The notes under the pieces: model-generated | Told to the model about the DNA's origin: nothing | Database searches by the model: none | The model's input: only the letters and a program-made list of their open reading frames with translations | Shown here: positions 1 through 11,492 of the stretch, piece by piece | How the letters are laid out: each line of letters begins with the position of its first letter | How positions within the stretch are numbered: position 1 is the stretch's first letter | Assembly: GCA_036346225.1 (NCBI GenBank) | Contig: JARFIW010001747.1 | Coordinates: 174,675-238,674 of the forward strand | Direction of reading: 5' to 3' | DNA: 64,000 nt | Source: Platerodrilus igneus | Taxonomy: Eukaryota > Arthropoda > Insecta > Coleoptera > Lycidae | Translations under genes and position numbers: made by a program

Positions 1-1071
1 TTTCCACAAAAATGGCATCAACAAAATGCCGTCCCCATATAAGAATCGCCTCCCATAAATCGCTTCCAATTAAAGTCGTACCAAATTAAAGTATGTCCAA
101 AATTAAAGTATTGCTAAATTAAAGTACATCCCAAAATTATAGTGCATCCCCACATCAAAGTGTCAACAAATTAAAGTATGTCCAAAATTAAACGTCCCAA
201 ATTAGAACCCTAATTTGTTAATATTAGAAATGAATTTAATTAAGTTGTTTAACTTACGTATATCTGTAGATTGGCTTATATTTCGTTGCACAACATTCTT
301 GTACTTTCATTTATTTACTTTTTATTTCACTAGTTACGTGAGTTTTTACCACCTTCGAACATAGCTGTTGCTCAGTTAAATATAGACTAAAATGTTCAAT
401 TTCTATCGTGTATATATATATATAAGCCCTTCCTCCAATAGTTTTTATTGGGGTGTTTACAATCAAGGCTGGTACTTTTGCCTTTGGCAGAACTCTGAAT
501 TTTTACAAATTACCTAGTTTAAATCTTCGACAAATGCTCTAGTCATTACGTCCGCATTCAGCATATTGCAGTATTATCCTAGGATTTCCAACTTTTGGTT
601 TTTCATCAAGTCACGTATTTGATGTTTGTCAATTTATCATATAATTGAACTGCCTGGTGTTTACTCGTTTGCCACGGAATGTTGGTTTTCTGAACAAATG
701 TATTCTTCTCTAGTCACATAACGATTTTATAATGAATTATTTAAGATGCGTTTACGTTGATATTTTCGACGCAATTGTTAAATATTTGCAATGTCAATTT
801 ATCTATGTTTCCCGGTAATTTAATTTTGATGTAATTTGTTGCGTTTTCAAATCTTATCTTTACTTGTAAACTATACTTAAACATATTTATGTTTTCATGC
901 ATTTAATTCCATATCTTTTATATACAATGTCCTCTTAATTGACATGTAGAATAGTCGATCTACTCTAATAATTTCTGCAATTATTAGTTTTTCTTAAAGT
1001 TGAAGTTGTTTATATTTATCCTACGACCCCTATGATTTAATCTACCCTTAAACTACCCTATTATCATAGCA
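1..1071 (-). repeat. 3' LTR of element A, truncated by the window edge; holds an empty site
   Basis: On the minus strand the LTR begins at 1071 with TGCTATGATAATAGGG. Positions 1-409 match 5441-5800, and 410-1071 match 10813-11492, so this is the same LTR without the gypsy insertion. ATCGT at 405-409 occurs once here and is duplicated around the gypsy element. This copy therefore preserves the pre-insertion sequence. No gene is seen in it. Confidence 0.85.
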
Positions 1072-1117
1072 TTATTCCCTCAAATTAAAATAGAAAATTT
1101 TTGATCAATGCCATTTT

Positions 1118-1131
1118 TGGCGCCCAATGTG
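1118..1131 (+). promoter_or_regulatory. Opposite-strand tRNA-Lys-like primer-binding site near the 3' LTR of A
   Basis: TGGCGCCCAATGTG on the plus strand differs at one base from TGGCGCCCAACGTG, the complement of the tRNA-Lys(CTT) 3' end. It lies 46 nt after TATCATAGCA at 1062-1071. It points into the element from the 3' side, opposite to gag. The related site in element B (20019-20032) matches perfectly. A function in priming is inference. Confidence 0.55.
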
Positions 1132-1309
1132 AATTTAAATCTCCATTGATGAAAATTCTTATATTTTTATTTCATTCGCTAACTCTTTTCTTTTCAATTG
1201 TTGCTCCAATATTATTTGCAAAATCTAATTAATCCTATCCCTAAATTGCTATCCTAAATCTATCTTAACTTATGATTATTATTTACACAAGGTTCTATAC
1301 TAAACATCT

Positions 1310-2260
1310 ATCTCCCTAATTCCTATCTATCTATACTCTTCCCATTTCTCCTAAATTTACACTACCTATTGCAATCCACTAATATGTCACTCTTTATTTG
1401 TCTATACTTTTCCTATTTCTCCTCAATTTACACTACATTTGTAATCTACTAATATTTCACCTCTGTTTATCTATACTTTTCCTATTTTTCTAAATTGACA
1501 CTACCTATTATAATCTACTAATATTTCAATCTCTATTTGTCTATACTTTCTCATTTCTCCTCAATTTACACTACATTTGTACTCTACTAATATTTCACTC
1601 TTTATTTATCTATACTTTTCTTATTTTCCTAAATTCCTACAACTTATCACCATCTCTTCCTATTTCTCCTGTTTCTCTATCCCAATTTATCTATACTCTT
1701 TCCATTTACACATACTTTTCCCATTTTCATAGATGTATCATCATCTCTTCATATTTCTAATGTTTATCTATCCATATTTATTTATACCTTTTCCATTTTT
1801 CAAAACTTATCATCATCTCTTCCCATTTCTAATATTTATCTATCTGCATTTATCTATACACTTTCCATTTACACATATCTTTCCCATTTTTCATAAATGT
1901 ATCATCATCTCTTCCTATTTCTAATAAACCACTCCTATTTATCAATACTTTTACTTATTTATATCAACCTATACTAAATATTGTTTTGCTTCGAATATTT
2001 GTACTAAACTAGTTTCTATTTACGTATTTCTTCCCATTTCCATCAACCTATACCACTCCTACTTTTCTTAAACCTATTCTAATTATTATTAACCTATCCT
2101 GTTTTATAATTATATCCCTATTTAACTCTCCTATTTGTCTATACCTATCCTAATTTATAATTATATCCCTATTTACTTCTCCTATTTACACTAGTTTATA
2201 TTGCAGTATGTACACTTTTTCTCCATTAATATTGCAGTATGTACACTTTTTCTCCATTAT
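1310..2260 (-). repeat. Strand-biased tandem repeat region (3' internal part of A)
   Basis: About 950 bases are almost free of G on the plus strand, so the element's sense strand is purine-rich. A roughly 70-bp unit beginning CTATACTTTTCC repeats near 1332, 1403, 1471, 1541 and 1610. A second, related unit containing TATCATCATCTCTTC repeats near 1735, 1808 and 1897. Open frames across it are low-complexity products of the repeat, not genes. The matching region in B is 19141-19960. Confidence 0.75.
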
Positions 2261-2280
2261 TAAAAGTTTTTTCTCTGCAA

Positions 2281-2745
2281 TTATTTTATCCTTCTTATTT
2301 CCCTACACACTCTCTTTTTAAACTTATTTTCTACAGGTAACTTATTATTTGTATTATTGTTCCCCTTAATATATCCTATTTCGTATCCCAAAAATTTTGT
2401 TTCCCCTTGAAAGAACTCACATTTCTTCTTGTTTACTTTTCTCCCTATAAAATTTAATTTTAACAAAATTCGTTCAAAGTCTTCTCTAAAATTTAACATA
2501 TCACTCACAAATTCTTCATACGGTTCCCATATCACATACTTATTTGCTAACAAACCAAAAGGAACCACTTCACACTTATAAATTTGCCCTTTTATATAAA
2601 AACCGGTATACTTTCTTGATTCGCGTTCTGGTGGAATTACGTTAAATGGCTCCGTGTCTGTAACTTCTGATTTATTCACATACCCTGTTGCTATTCTGGA
2701 TTCTGATCCTATTAATTCGGAATTCTTCATTAATAATGCCTTCAC
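2281..2745 (-). pseudogene. Element A reverse transcriptase remnant (internally deleted)
   Basis: The 154-residue frame holds gypsy-type reverse transcriptase pieces: YKCEVVPFGLLANK (fingers/palm boundary) and KKKCEFFQGETKFLGYEI (the segment after the catalytic site). Between them the catalytic YxDD segment is missing; only a short linker is left. Thumb, RNase H and integrase are absent and the frame runs into the repeat region. Element B at 18603-19140 has the same joints, so the deletion arose before the two copies separated. Without the metal-binding aspartates this cannot be an active polymerase. Confidence 0.75.
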
Positions 2746-2751
2746 CCTATC

Positions 2752-3501
2752 TTATATTTCTTCTGGACATTTTATTTTATCATCAACATCCCCCTCTACA
2801 TAAATTTCACCCTCAAATTGAATAATATTTAAACAGTCTCCTTCGACTTCAACACTTTCCTCATTATCCCATTTTATACATTCTCCTTTTACATCTATAA
2901 CCTTTTCTTCGGCATTTATTTTTAATCCCAACTTATCAATTATGTCCATACCAAATATTACATCTACTCTTAACCCCGGCACTATTATAAATTCATTCTC
3001 AAACTTCATCTTACCTACTTCACATTCCAGAATTATTATCTTATTCACACTTGCAAATCTCTTGCTATTCGGTGCTATTATATTAAACTTCCTAATAGGC
3101 ATCATTCTCCCCATTAACTTTTCCCGTTTAACAAAATATTTAGACACTAACGACGCTTCTGCTCCCGTATCAATGAGTGTTCCACCTCTACTATTTCCAA
3201 CTTTCAATTTAATTATCGGTAATAAGCTTTTATTCAAATCATTTTCCATTTCACATTTTATATATTCGCACTGGTGTTCATATCCATTAATTCTTAAGCT
3301 CTTACTTGGTTTGTCCGCATTAAAAAATCTCGATTCGACGTAGATGGTCTTGCCTGACTCGTAACTTCTGCATAGGTATGGTTCGTTCTTATTGGTTGTG
3401 CTGATTGTTCCTGATGAAGTGCTTGTAGTGTATACTGATTTATGTTCCTGTCGTGGTTCATCTGCTCTGTTTGTCTTCTTGGCGTGTTTCTTGTATTCCA
3501 A
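2752..3501 (-). pseudogene. Element A retroviral-type aspartic protease region
   Basis: The frame spans 249 residues. The active-site loop LIDTGAEASLVS is near residues 109-120, with the catalytic Asp at about 111. The flap and C-terminal part follow, ending with VDVIFGMDIIDKLGL, the usual hydrophobic loop of retropepsins. In gypsy elements this enzyme cuts the Gag and Gag-Pol precursors in the particle. It overlaps the 3' end of gag in a different frame, so normal expression would need frameshifting. It is followed directly by the polymerase remnant at 2745. The protease itself looks intact in this copy, unlike in B, but it has no start of its own. Confidence 0.75.
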
Positions 3502-4737
3502 TTCCGTCTAAAATTATTGTTGTTGTAGTTATTATAATTATTTCTATAAAAATTTCCCCTATAATTTCCCCTATAATTTGATCTATCATTTTCTGTGCTT
3601 TGCATTCTAACTATGTTTTCTTGTTGTCTTTGTATCATCCTACTTTCCGCCACGCGACTCTGTCCTAACTCATCACAACGTTGTAAATATTCCAGGAAGA
3701 TCTCCCTATTTACTATATTTTGAATCATCACATAATGTCTTATCTCTTCTCCAAAATGTCCCGCTAAGTACTTTATGGTTTGTGTTTCTTCCATTGGAGG
3801 ATCTAATTGCTTAGCTATACTAAATTTTTGTATGGTATATAACTCTCGTGTCATCTCTAAGTTCTGATTATATTTTCCTGTAATTAGATTATCTCGCGCC
3901 TTGTATTGTTGATTGTCCCCCCAAAATTTTCTTAAAAATCTACTCTCAAATTCCTGAAATCTTCCTATCTCATTTTCTATCAAGTCAAACCATATTTCCG
4001 CGCTTCCTTTTAACATTGACCTAACGAAATTTAAATTATGCCTTTCATCCATTGATCCCTGTATTAATTTTCTTATATTATTCAAAAATATTTTTGGATT
4101 CACCTTGTTGTCTTCGTAAAATTTTGGAATATTGCTCAACTGATATTTCTGGTCTATTTATCTTAGTGTATTGCCCCTGATTCCTACCAGCATTTTTGAA
4201 TTCTGATTTTAAATTACCTAATTCCCCATTTACATCATTAAGTCCTATCTCACAATTTCTTTGAATTTCCTGCATCTTTTTACCTAAATCTGTAATCCGA
4301 TCATTAGTTTCCTTTTCACACGTTTCCTGATCTAGTTTAACTTTCCAAACCTCGTCCCTAACTTTATCCACATCGTCCATGATTCTAATAAATTTATTCT
4401 CAAATTGTACCTGCATTTCCGCGATTGTTTGATTTGTTTTTTTTAATCCGTCACTTATAATTTTTATTTTGGCACCTAGCTTTTCTCCATTTTCCTTAAT
4501 CTGCATTTTAATATTTTTCATGGTCTCTTCGCTTTTGTATATTTTTCTATTTAACGCTAGTAAAATAGACATCATTTCAGATTGTTGTGATATCTGTTAC
4601 TCTTCTCTTTGACTTCGTGTCAATTGTTGCCCTTGTATTTCGGTTGATACATCCTGTAAAATTACACTTTTTTGAGACCCTATTTCTACCCCTTGATTTC
4701 TTAATGCTTCTCTAGTTTCCTTTATTCGTTTATCCAT
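3294..4737 (-). pseudogene. Element A gag (coiled-coil N-terminus, capsid, basic C-terminus)
   Basis: The start ATG is at 4737, about 200 nt after the primer site. The N-terminal third is rich in charged heptads and probably a coiled coil. The middle (EIWFDLIENEIGRFQEFESR and following) has the layout of a retrotransposon capsid. The C-terminus is Asn/Arg-rich (GNYRGNFYRNNYNN), a probable nucleic-acid-binding tail without a CCHC knuckle. Two breaks are visible: an in-frame TAA near 4598 and a frameshift near 4115 that splits the reading frame. The second half runs to 3294. The B copy is open at both of those places but carries other stops. Confidence 0.75.
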
Positions 4738-4914
4738 TTTTTTTTATTTAATTTCAAAATTTTAATTTTTTTTTAATATTTCAAAAATTCCTTGCAGATT
4801 TTAAATTTCCTAACCCTTATACTTTTAAATTAAATTTTATTTGTGCCTCTAAAATTTTTAATTTCTAAATTTCTCGCTCCTACGATATTTAATTTTTAAA
4901 TTTCTTTTTGTGGT

Positions 4915-4942
4915 GTTCGAGCCCCTACGATTTGGGTCGCCA
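4915..4942 (-). promoter_or_regulatory. Primer-binding site of element A
   Basis: On the minus strand TGGCGACCCAAATCGTAGGG starts 6 nt after the LTR end CACAGCA and continues as GGCTCGAAC. It resembles the complement of the tRNA-Lys 3' end and T arm (TGGCGCCCAACGTGGGGC, then TCGAAC) with a few extra bases. This fits a tRNA-primed element, but the match is imperfect, so the primer identity is not settled. Confidence 0.6.
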
Positions 4943-5020
4943 CATAATTGCTGTGATATTCGCCCCACGATTGGGCATGTCATAAAATTGCTGTGATATT
5001 CCTTTTATTGCTGTGCTATT
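4943..5020 (-). repeat. Tandem LTR-end/primer-site modules of element A
   Basis: On the plus strand TGCTGTG occurs at 4949, 4989 and 5009; these are the inverted LTR terminus CACAGCA. Between 4949 and 4989 lies a degenerate second primer-like segment, CCCAATCGTGGGG on the minus strand. The two full modules are exactly 40 bp apart, the same period as in block D. Confidence 0.65.
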
Positions 5021-5800
5021 CCCTTTATTATATGAAATATTATTTTAGGATTTTTCCCCGACTAGCTTACTGAATAAATCTTATTGAATTCAAATAAAGC
5101 AATTCTAGAACACACAATATAATAATTGATAATATGTACAATACTCAAAATTTTCCTTTTTATACAAAATATCTACATATACCAGATTTATACTTTTCTG
5201 AAAGCCAGCAAAAATATCTTTTAATTACATTCAGGGACCTTCAAACGTTCAAAGATATCTTCGTTTGTTTTCATATTTTTGTAAGTGACCTTTTGATGAC
5301 TTTTACAAATATACAATATATAGCAAATATTAAATTGAAAACAGTCTTTCAATAATAAAGTGTATTAAAATTGCTAACTTGGAATGGGTTCTGGAGTTCC
5401 ATCCTGGTATTTTATGTTTGCATTAAGACATCAACAAATTATCTCCACAAAATGGCATCAACAAAATGCCGTCCCCATATAAGAATCGCCTCCCATAAAT
5501 CGCTTCCAATTAAAGTCTTACCAAATTAAAGTACGTCCAAAATCAAAGTATCGCCAAATTAAAGTATGTCCAAAATTAAACGTCCCAAATTGGAGCCCTG
5601 TTTTGTTAATATTAGAAATGAATTTACTTAAGTCATTTAGCTTACGTCTATCTGTAGATCGGTTTATATTTTGTTGCACAAAATTCTTGTACTTTCATTT
5701 ATTTACTTTTTATTTCACTAGTTACGTGAGTTTTTACCACCTTCAAACACAGTTGTTGCTCAGTTAAATATAGACTAAAATGTTGTTCAATTTCTATCGT
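4949..5800 (-). repeat. 5' LTR of element A, part next to the primer site
   Basis: This 852-bp piece joins 10808-11492 to give a 5' LTR of about 1.53 kb once the gypsy insertion and one ATCGT are removed. Its right part (5441-5800) matches 1-409. I see no gene; a 73-residue plus-strand frame at 5134 has no recognisable features. Confidence 0.8.
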
Positions 5801-6038
5801 TGTGATATATCTAAACAAAATGTACGCATTTGTTTACATTATCTATTATGTATAAATAATATAGCAGGTGGTTATCAGGCCACACGCCTGGCTATTGCTA
5901 AAGGACAGTCGTATTTAATATGTCAATAAGAGCGCACGGCGTGTGGCCTCTTAATTACATATTACATTACTAATGTTACTCGTGTATCATTAAAAGCCTA
6001 CACCCCTAATAAGCAATAACCCCACCTGAGACGTTACA
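5801..6038 (+). repeat. 5' LTR of the gypsy element
   Basis: 238 bp from TGTGATATATC to GAGACGTTACA (TG...CA ends). It is preceded by the target copy ATCGT. An inverted segment, GGCCACACGCC and GGCGTGTGGCC, could form a stem in the transcript. Confidence 0.93.
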
Positions 6039-6056
6039 TGGCGACGAGGATATTGG
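6039..6056 (+). promoter_or_regulatory. Primer-binding site of the gypsy element
   Basis: TGGCGACGAGGATATTGG begins at the first base after the 5' LTR, the usual place for minus-strand priming. The tRNA was not identified. Confidence 0.75.
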
Positions 6057-6225
6057 AATAATTTTACGTTCAAAAACACGGTAGTGAGGGTAATTTGGTT
6101 TGCGCCGGGTTTGTTAACGCCGCGTGCTATGTTGTTTATCTTTACATTATTGTAGAACGTAAAAGCGGGTTTAGAAATTAGAAAAAGCGTTGTTATTGAA
6201 GCGATTTCGGTGATTAAGGCTTAAA

Positions 6226-6999
6226 ATGTCTGGAATTATTGGTAGTGTAAAAGAATTCGATGCGAATGAAGAATCGTGGGATTCTTATATCGAACGTTTT
6301 GAGTTATTCTTAATTTGCAATAACATTACGGAAAGTAAAAAAGTTTGCACACTTCTTACGGTCGTGGGTGTTAAAACTTTTAACCTTTACGTGACTTATG
6401 TACACCAGATAAACCGTCTACGAAAACTTACGAACAATTAAATAAAATAATTAAAGACCACCTGTATCCCAAACCTTCGTTTATCGCGGAACGCTATAAA
6501 TTTAGTGTGAGGAATCAATTAGAAAATGAAACAGTTGCACAGTATGTCGCGAATTTAAAAATTATCTACACATTGTGAATTCGAGCTAATCTTAAAGATT
6601 ACTTACGGATCGGTTAGTAAGTGGAATTCAAGTGATTCAACGAAGCAACGGCTGTTAGGGAAGTAGATCTTACTTTCGATAAGGCGGTGGCGATTGTGTC
6701 TTCGATTGAAGCAGCAGAAAAATGCAGCTTCGTTAGCAATCGGAGGTAATAATGGTGGCAGAATGCATAAAATGGTAGCACACCCTCGGGTTCGCGGGCG
6801 GGTTAAACGAACCTCCCACAACATCAAATTGGAGAAGTGCTACGCATTTTCAAGGCAACCAAAGGATACCAGTGATACCACACAAAAGTGCAGTGTAATT
6901 GCTGTGGGCAGTTAGGCCATTTTAAAAAGAGTGTCGGTTCAGAGGTAGTAAGTGCCATTTTTGTGAAAAAAAAAATCATCTAGCCAAGGTATGTCGATC
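6226..6999 (+). pseudogene. gag of the gypsy element, frameshifted
   Basis: ATG at 6226 opens a frame starting MSGIIGSVKEFDANEESW, which looks like the capsid N-terminus of this gypsy group, with the Trp-x-x-Tyr segment. It breaks near 6395. The capsid continues in other frames (ERYKFSVRNQLENETVAQYV near 6490). Two zinc knuckles are recognisable near 6890-6995 in broken frames: CNCCGQLGHFKK, then a second ending KKNHLAKVC. Gag would form the particle and bind RNA. At least three indels separate the pieces, one in a nine-A run at 6967, a place where sequencing error is plausible. Confidence 0.75.
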
Positions 7000-7003
7000 T
7001 CGT

Positions 7004-10000
7004 TTGGGTAAGTGCAACAATTCATTTGATAAAGCTGGTAGTGGTGGTGGTGGTGCACTTAGAGATTTCAGCAAATCACGAAAATCGCATAATTATGTAG
7101 AAACTGTGAACCATGTGGTTCCGGCACAGGATGAGGACATCGTTTATGACGTGTCAAATTTGTTTAAGTTGACGGAAGATAGTCTTATTTGTAAAATAGA
7201 TAATAATACTAATAGAGTTGATCCTTTCAAAGTTAGCGTAAAGGTAGAAAAATTGTTAGTATGTTTTGAAATTGATACTGGCGCATCGGTTAGCGTTGTT
7301 AGTGAGAATTTTATAAAGAGAAGTTACATTTTGTAAATTGTTACCTAGTGATATTTCACTTAGTTCCTATACAAATGAGCAAATTTTACCGTTAGGCAAA
7401 ATATTAGTCGAAGTCCAGTATAATGGGATTAATAAAAATCTCGAATTGTATGTCATTAAAACGGATCTCATCCTCTCTTAGGCCGTGAGTGGATCCAAGC
7501 GTTAAACATTGCATATGTTCCTAAAACTAACTTGTATATTACGAAAATACAAAAGAATAATAATGAGAAGCCAATTCGGGAAAAACAAATAAGTGAAATA
7601 ATAACAAATTTTCCTGAGGTATTCACGAAAGAATTAGGCAAATATGTAGGACCCCGGTTAAATTATATTTAAAGGAGGATGCTAAGCCGAGGTATTATAA
7701 ACCTAGGGCCCTTCCTTTCACACTAAAGGCTAAAGTGGAAGAGGAACTCGAACGTCTAATCGACGCCGCTGTTATATGTCCGGTAGAAAGTTCGGAATGG
7801 GGTACACCGATAGTACCAATAATAAACAGAAACGGAACCGTTAGAATTTGTGGCGATTTTAAGGTTACGTTAAACCCTTATTTACAAGTTGACCGACACC
7901 CTATTCCACGAATAGAGGATTTATTTAATGAATTGCAAAAAGGAGAGTTGTACAGTAAAATCGATTTAAGTAATGCTTATATGCAGCTCAAGTTGAGTTC
8001 CGAAAGTTCTAAATTATGCACGATAAGCACTCATAAAGGTTTGTTTTCGTACAAGCGCATGCCTTATGGTATTTCGTCGGCTCCTGGTATTTTCAAAGAC
8101 AAATCGAGCAAACTTTACAAGGAATACCAGGTGTCATCGTATTTTTAGACGACATTTTATTATCAGCTCCAGATAATGACCTCCACATTAAAAAATTAAA
8201 AGAAGTTTTTACACGACTCGGAAAAGTGGGTTTTACGGTTCAGCGAGAAAAATGTGAGTTTTTCAAACCACAATTAGAATTTTTGGGATTTACAATTGAT
8301 AAAGAGGGGTTGCACACATCGCCAGCTAAGGTGCAGGCTATTGTGCAAGCGCCCGTTCCAAAAAACGTAACGGAAGTTAAATCGTTCATAGGTTTAGTAG
8401 GATTTTACGCAAAATTTGTTTCCAACTTATCTACTATTTTATTTCCTTTATACAATCTGTTAAAAAAGGATGTGATTTTTAACTTTAACAAAGATTGTAT
8501 GACGGCATTTAATAAAATAAAGCAAGTCTTAACTAGTGCTCCAATACTAGCACACTACGACCCCCAGGTTCCAGCAATACTTACGGTAGATGCGAGTAGT
8601 ACCGGTTTAGGGTGCGTGCTTAGTATTATGGCGGAGGGCATAGAGAGGCCAGTTGCTTTTGGGTCGCGTACTTTGTCACCCACAGAAGTACAATACTCTC
8701 AAATTGATAAAGAGGCATTGGCAGTGGTTTATGGAATAAAAAAATTCCACCAATATTTATATGGGCGTCATTTCACTCTCAGGAGTGATCACAAACCATT
8801 GGTCAGTATTTTTGGACCTAAGCGAGGGTTGCCAGTATTTGCAGCCAGCAGGCTGCAGAGATACGCTTTGTTTTTATCAGGGTACGATTTTGATATTAAT
8901 TATGTCAAATCTGATAAAAATTGTGCTGATGCATTGTCAAGGATGCCACTCAGTACTAAACATGTGGAAGGCGACGCAGAGTTATTGTGGCTTGGAACTT
9001 ATTTACATTGCGTTAAAGAAAGTTCATTTCCAATAACGTGCGAAGATGTTCGCAGGGCAACACAAAAGACATCCGGCTTAACAAAATTTATGGTTATGTT
9101 ATGCATGGATGGCCATGCTCTGTACCCAAAGAGGACAGAGAGTTGTTAACTTTTTTTCAAAAGAAAGACGAGATAGCCGTGGAACAAGGAGTGTTAATGT
9201 GGGGATACAAAGTCATTGTTCCTAGTAGTTTACGAGCTTACGTATTAAATGAATTACATGCCAGTCATTTGGGCATATGTAAAACTAAGTCGGTTGCTAG
9301 ATCGTATGTCTGGTGGCCCAATATAGATGACGATATCGAAAACCTAATCAGAAACTGTTCGTCATGTTTGTTAGAGCGAGCAAACCCGCGAAAAGCGAAT
9401 TACATCATTGGCATTACCCAAGTAAACCATGGGAAAGGTTGCACTTAGATTATTTGGGACCGTTAAAAGGAAATTGTATCTAATTATCGTGGATGTTCAC
9501 TCTAAGTGGTTAGAGGTTTTCAAACATCTTCAACGTCGGCTAAACAAGCAGTCGATATTTTAAGACAATTATTTGCACGTTTTGGATTACCCGTGTCGGT
9601 TCACACCGACAACGGACCTCCATTTAATTCAGCCGAATTAGATTCATTTTTTAATTCTAATGGCATTAAACATACGAGTTCGGCGCCGTATCACCCGCAG
9701 TCAAACGGGCAAGCCGAAAACTCGGTTAAATATGCAAAATCTAAATTAAAGTGTGCATTCCGAGACAATATAGACGTTTCGGTGGCTTTAAGCAGAATCC
9801 TTTTTGATTATCGGAATTCTGTGCATGCAACCACCAACGAAACACCCGCCAAATTAATGTTCAACCGTTCTTTAAGAACTCGGTTAGATTTATTAAGACC
9901 GAACCTGTCTGGTAGTGTAAGAGCTAATCAGACTAAACAAAAATTGTATACAGGCGGTAGCAAAACTCGTGTTTTATTTATAAATCAACCTGTACTTGTT

Positions 10001-10405
10001 AGGGATTACAGATCAAAAAATAAATGGATAGACGGAATTATCGTGAAACAAATTAGCCCTACTATGTATGTAGTCAAGCTAAGTTCGGGTATTACGTGGA
10101 GACGGCACATCGATCAGCTAGTAGCTATCGATGCACCTCTTACTAACTCAGAAAGTGAAGGCATGGAACCTTCCACGGATATTGTTTCTGAACTCTCCTC
10201 CTTACCGGAAGTGGCTGGAGATATTCACCCAACAGTAGTAGTCAGGCGAAATTCAACCTCCCCTATCGTGCCGGTCGAGCGATCACCTGACGTTATAAAT
10301 GTTAAACCTGGTAAATTAAATACTGATAGTTCCATGGAAAGTTCTCCCATTGCTAGACGATACCTTGATAGGATTAGGAAACCGGTTAAGCGGTTTGAAG
10401 TATAA
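7004..10405 (+). pseudogene. pol of the gypsy element (protease-RT-RNase H-integrase), frameshifted
   Basis: Order along the strand: protease loop IDTGASVSVVSE near 7270; reverse transcriptase from about 7660 (RICGDFKVTLNPYL, SKIDLSNAYMQLKL) with catalytic FLDD near 8142-8155; RNase H with TVDASSTGLGCVLS near 8583 and DKEALAVVYGIKKF near 8710; integrase zinc region HASHLGI...CSSC at 9256-9366; integrase core with VDVHSKW near 9490, HTDNGPPF near 9606 and Glu in NGQAENSV near 9715. Stop TAA at 10403-10405. The frame shifts near 7340, 7640, 8100, 9060, 9420, 9470 and 9522. The break near 9522 is a missing G that is present in the duplicate at 13205. Normal order and length for a gypsy pol. Confidence 0.85.
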
Positions 10406-10560
10406 GTTGATTTTGGTTTTTTATATTTTTGCGGGATTATATATTGTTAAGTTATAATTCAAATATTTTGCGGGATTATAATATGGTTAAGTTATAATTT
10501 AGATATTTTTTGAATTGTTTTCTTATTTTACAATAGGTTTATATTGTTAAAAAATTTTGT

Positions 10561-10569
10561 AGAGGAAAA
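10561..10569 (+). promoter_or_regulatory. Polypurine tract of the gypsy element
   Basis: AGAGGAAAA lies immediately before the 3' LTR, where plus-strand synthesis is primed. It is repeated at 14238-14246 in unit 2. Confidence 0.75.
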
Positions 10570-10807
10570 TGTGATATATCTAAACAAAACGTACGCATTT
10601 GTTTACATTATCTATTATGTATAAATAATATAGCAGGTGGTTATCAGGCCACACGCCTGGCTATTGCTAAAGGACAGTCGTATTTAATATGTCAATAAGA
10701 GCGCACGGCGTGTGGCCTCTTAATTACATATTACATTACTAATGTTACTCGTGTATCATTAAAAGCCTACACCCCTAATAAGCAATAACCCCACCTGAGA
10801 CGTTACA
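10570..10807 (+). repeat. 3' LTR of the gypsy element
   Basis: 238 bp, the same as 5801-6038 apart from one base. Followed by the target copy ATCGT at 10808-10812. Confidence 0.93.
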
Positions 10808-10812
10808 ATCGT

Positions 10813-11492
10813 ATATATATATATATATATATATATAAGCCTTTCTTCCAATAGTTTTCATTGATGTGTTTACAATCAAGGCTAGTACTTTTGCCTTATC
10901 TGGCAGAACTCTGAATTTTTACAAATTACCTAGTTTAAATCTTCCTCGAATGCTCAATTCATCACGTCCGCATTCAGTATATTGCAGTATTATTCTAGGA
11001 TTTCTAACTTTTGGCTTTTCATCAAGTCACGTACTTGGTGTTTGTCAGTTTATAATATAATTGAACCGCCTTGTGTTTATTCGTTTGCCACGGAAATTTG
11101 GTTTTCTGAACAAATGTGTTCTTTTCTAGTCACGTAGCGATTTTCTAATAATGAATTATTTACGATGCGTTTACGTTGATATTTTTGACGCAATTGTTAA
11201 ATATTTTAATGCCAATTTATCTATGTTTCCCGGTAATTTAATTTTGATGCAATTTGTTGCGTTTTCAAATCTTATCTTTACTTGTAAACTATGCCTAAAC
11301 ATATTTATGTTATCATGCATTTAATTCCATATCTTTTATATACAGTGTCCTCTTAATTGACATTATGTAGTATAGTCAATCTACTCTTATATTTTCTGGA
11401 ATCATTTGATTTTCTTAAAGTTGAAGTTGTTTATATTTATCCTACGACCTCTATGCTTTAATCTACCCTTAAACTACCCTATTATCATAGCA
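10813..11492 (-). repeat. 5' LTR of element A, outer part
   Basis: On the minus strand it begins at 11492 with TGCTATGATAATAGGG and runs to the gypsy target site, with an internal (AT)n at 10813-10836. It matches 410-1071 and 14489-15161. A 64-residue plus-strand frame (10866-11060) recurs in unit 2 but is antisense to the LTR and has no recognisable domain. Confidence 0.8.

Larger units (their letters stand above)
5801..10807 (+). mobile_element. Ty3/gypsy LTR retrotransposon inserted in the LTR of A
   Basis: A complete 5007-bp element: 238-bp LTRs at both ends, primer-binding site, gag with zinc knuckles, protease, reverse transcriptase, RNase H and integrase, polypurine tract. ATCGT at 5796-5800 and 10808-10812 is the 5-bp target duplication, and 405-409 shows the empty site. 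The two LTRs differ by one base by eye (T or C near LTR position 21), so the insertion is young. Despite this, gag and pol are cut by many one-base indels. Gag start and pol order resemble the mag/K02A2.6-type gypsy elements; the clade is a family-level guess. Confidence 0.93.
1..11492 (-). mobile_element. Element A: gag-protease LTR retroelement (minus strand), with a nested gypsy element
   Basis: Direct LTR copies lie at 1-1071 (3' copy, cut by the window edge) and 4949-11492 (5' copy, interrupted at 5801-10812). Between them the minus strand reads primer-binding site, gag, aspartic protease, a deleted reverse transcriptase and a repeat-rich 3' region. Ends read TGCTATGATA and TATCACAGCA. 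The reverse transcriptase lacks its central palm, including the YxDD motif, and there is no integrase, so this copy cannot move by itself. Element B (15198-20130) is a diverged inverted relative that keeps the same deletion, so I read the pair as a non-autonomous family of Ty3/gypsy descent. The family name is unknown to me. Confidence 0.8.

Noticed and set aside
10866..11060. 64-codon open frame repeated at 14540-14734
   Set aside because: It is antisense to the A LTR, has no domain, and the third copy (near 465) is disrupted. Conservation follows from the duplication.
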